A stretch of DNA of 42,817 nt from Candidatus Woesearchaeota archaeon (GTDB lineage: Archaea; Nanobdellota; Nanobdellia; Woesearchaeales; DSVV01). The first letter of the stretch is position 1. Each line of letters opens with the position of its first letter. The translations under genes and the position numbers were made by a program. The notes beneath the pieces are model-generated. The model was not told the origin of the DNA. It saw nothing but the letters and a program-made list of their open reading frames with translations, and made no database searches. Location of the stretch: assembly GCA_016214075.1 (NCBI GenBank), contig JACRPI010000024.1, forward strand, positions 1 through 42,817, written 5' to 3'. Positions 41,750-42,817 of this stretch are shown here, in pieces.

Positions 41750-41898
41750 AACGAATGAAAAAAAAGAAATATGGAAGAGAAATTCGGTGAATGGGGTATT
41801 TTTTAGAAATGGAAGAAAAACAATATCTCGCTCGAAAGATAGGATGGCACTAAAAATCCAAAGCTATATATAGATAAAATGCGGTAAACAGGTTTAAA

Positions 41899-42414
41899 AT
41901 GGCAAAAAAACAGAAACAGCAAAAGCCAAAACATATTCAAGCATTTTTCTTTTTTGGTATCTTTCTTCTTGGACTCTATATCGTCAGTGTCGCAAACGGA
42001 ATGAATGGGGTTACTGGCGCGGTTACTGCTGAGGAGATTTTTACCAATGATCTTCTTTCTACTTACAAAGAGACGTATAATGAGAAAGCTAACGGACTTC
42101 CTGATATTCTTTTTACTTTTTTTGGCGATGATGTGGTGAATGTTTACCTTACTGATCTTGATCATCATCTTTATGCTGTGCTTGATGCGGGGGAACTTAT
42201 TGAACTTGAAAACGGCGAGCAAGAAGATCCTTCTTTTGAAATGACGACGACCTATGATACGCTTGTTTTATTACAGCAAGGGGATTTGGAGATTTCTGAC
42301 GCTGTTGATCAAGGGCTTGTTTCTTTTAGTTCTGATAGTTTTGTCAAAGAAGCGGAGATTTCGACTGTGCTCTACAGCATTGATATTTATTCGTTGTTTG
42401 CGGAAGAAGAGTAA
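41899..42414 (+). CDS. Membrane-anchored hypothetical protein
   Basis: A 171-residue protein with a basic start (AKKQKQQKPKHIQ), one hydrophobic helix at about 16-36 (FFFFGIFLLGLYIVSVANG) and an outer domain of 130 acidic residues. The segment TTYDTLVLLQQGDLEISDAVDQGLVSF weakly resembles an SCP2-like lipid-binding fold, with low confidence. It follows the palindrome pair and a good TATA box. Confidence 0.72.
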   Translation: MAKKQKQQKPKHIQAFFFFGIFLLGLYIVSVANGMNGVTGAVTAEEIFTNDLLSTYKETYNEKANGLPDILFTFFGDDVVNVYLTDLDHHLYAVLDAGELIELENGEQEDPSFEMTTTYDTLVLLQQGDLEISDAVDQGLVSFSSDSFVKEAEISTVLYSIDIYSLFAEEE

Positions 42415-42425
42415 GTCTTATTTGC

Positions 42426-42659
42426 TTAGGATAATAATTCTATCTTCTTAACTTTATCTTGAAAGCCTGAAATAAATTTTAACAAATCTCTCTCTTTTAA
42501 TGTCTTGAGCCAAGCTTCAAATCTTCTTGCTTGGGTTTCATTAGAAAACTCTCGAAAATATACTAGTCTGTTTGTTGGATATCTCATTTTTAACTCAATA
42601 AGTCTTGAATTCAAATCGTTTGTATATCCTATTTTATAATTAGTAGTATTATAAACCAT
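42426..42659 (-). pseudogene. GIY-YIG endonuclease-like protein, 5' end displaced by an IS
   Basis: The frame encodes VYNTTNYKIGYTNDLNSRLI and later FREFSNETQARRFEAWLKT, the core of small UvrC/YhbQ-type GIY-YIG nucleases, with the KIGYTNDLNSRL half clear. The first strand (TVYV) is kept just upstream, but from 42677 the frame runs into the inverted repeat of an IS3-like element, so the native start is gone. The ATG at 42659, or one inside the IS at 42764, could still start translation. Confidence 0.65.
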
Positions 42660-42676
42660 AACATATACAGTATGGA

Positions 42677-42817
42677 TGGACTGACCCCCTAAAAAAGGAC
42701 ACATAGTTAAGTTACTATTTTCTACCAAAGTATGGAGGTCTGAAAATGGGGTCACGCAGAGCATTTACCAGAGATTTTAAACGTAAAGTTGTAGATGAAC
42801 TTGACTTTCGACCAGTA
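42677..42817 (+). mobile_element. Left end of an IS3-like insertion sequence
   Basis: TGGACTGACCCCCTAAAAAA at 42677 followed by GGACAC is a typical IS3-family terminal inverted repeat (TG-ACTGACCCCC). The first orf begins 69 bases in. The element continues past the window. Confidence 0.72.
42746..42817 (+). CDS. IS3-like transposase OrfA, N-terminal fragment
   Basis: The first 24 residues read GSRRAFTRDFKRKVVDEL, the start of the IS3/IS911 OrfA helix-turn-helix (RRxFTxEFKxxVV). GGAGG at 42735-42739 gives a good ribosome binding site. The window ends before the rest. Confidence 0.78.
   Translation, partial: MGSRRAFTRDFKRKVVDELDFRPV

Noticed and set aside
41803-42222. Minus-strand open frame of 139 residues
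   Set aside because: It is antisense to the membrane-anchored 41899 gene and has a composition typical of a shadow frame.

Overview
The window is archaeal. It carries a TATA-binding protein, an archaeal histone, MCM, Orc1/Cdc6, both subunits of DNA polymerase D, aIF2-beta, Hjc, tRNase Z, the RNase P subunit Rpp30, an archaeal-type S-adenosylmethionine synthetase and many TATA-like promoters with short or absent leaders. The AT-rich DNA, the many small toxin-antitoxin pairs, the secreted proteins with an MKK(N)AQVT-type N-terminus, the type-III-RuBisCO-pathway-like eIF-2B-family protein and the tandem double-domain Lrp regulator suggest a DPANN archaeon, perhaps Woesearchaeota-like. The lineage is inferred from gene style only.

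Layout. 1-0.12 kb: tail of an IS5-like transposase. 0.2-2.9 kb: MNT/HEPN pair co-oriented with a membrane-anchored surface protein. 3.2-9.7 kb: accessory cell-surface region with a 1098-aa acidic secreted protein, two paralogous single-pass membrane proteins and a tandemly duplicated secreted gene whose first copy is broken. 9.7-13.9 kb: RNase P Rpp30 coupled to a DUF433/DUF5615 pair, TBP, an RHH/PIN pair, and a ubiquitin-like protein with a TtuA-type tRNA thiolase. 13.9-15.1 kb: a second MNT/HEPN pair bracketed by a perfect 20-bp direct repeat of the thiolase 3' end. 15.2-16.7 kb: methyltransferase and an AbrB/RelE pair. 16.9-21.1 kb: a double-domain Lrp regulator divergent from a tightly overlapped three-gene operon (fold-type-II PLP enzyme, an unrecognised Cys-rich protein, SAM synthetase). 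21.5-27.3 kb: MCM with two large inteins, followed by an RPA-like OB protein. 27.3-29.7 kb: SpoIIM-like membrane protein, Asp-box lipoprotein and aIF2-beta. 29.9-36.3 kb: cdc6-DP1-DP2 operon. 36.3-37.4 kb: AT-rich intergenic region with two origin-recognition-box-like sites, a strong origin candidate. 37.4-42.4 kb: frameshifted small membrane gene, eIF-2B/R15P isomerase-like, Nudix, Hjc, phytoene/squalene synthase-like, histone, tRNase Z and a membrane-anchored hypothetical protein. The end holds a GIY-YIG gene whose 5' end is displaced by the left end of an IS3-like element.

How the genes fit together. Replication and repair genes (Cdc6, PolD, MCM, RPA-like, Hjc, histone) cluster around a probable origin. 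The 0-16.7 kb part is accessory-rich, with five toxin-antitoxin-like pairs. The observations I would check first are the Lrp-linked SAM-synthetase operon, the first MCM intein (Thr at position 1 and Asn in place of the block B His), the MNT/HEPN module with its att-like direct repeats, the origin, the in-frame palindrome block inside the DP1 gene, and a dispersed structured repeat present in three copies. I saw no tRNA, rRNA or CRISPR array.
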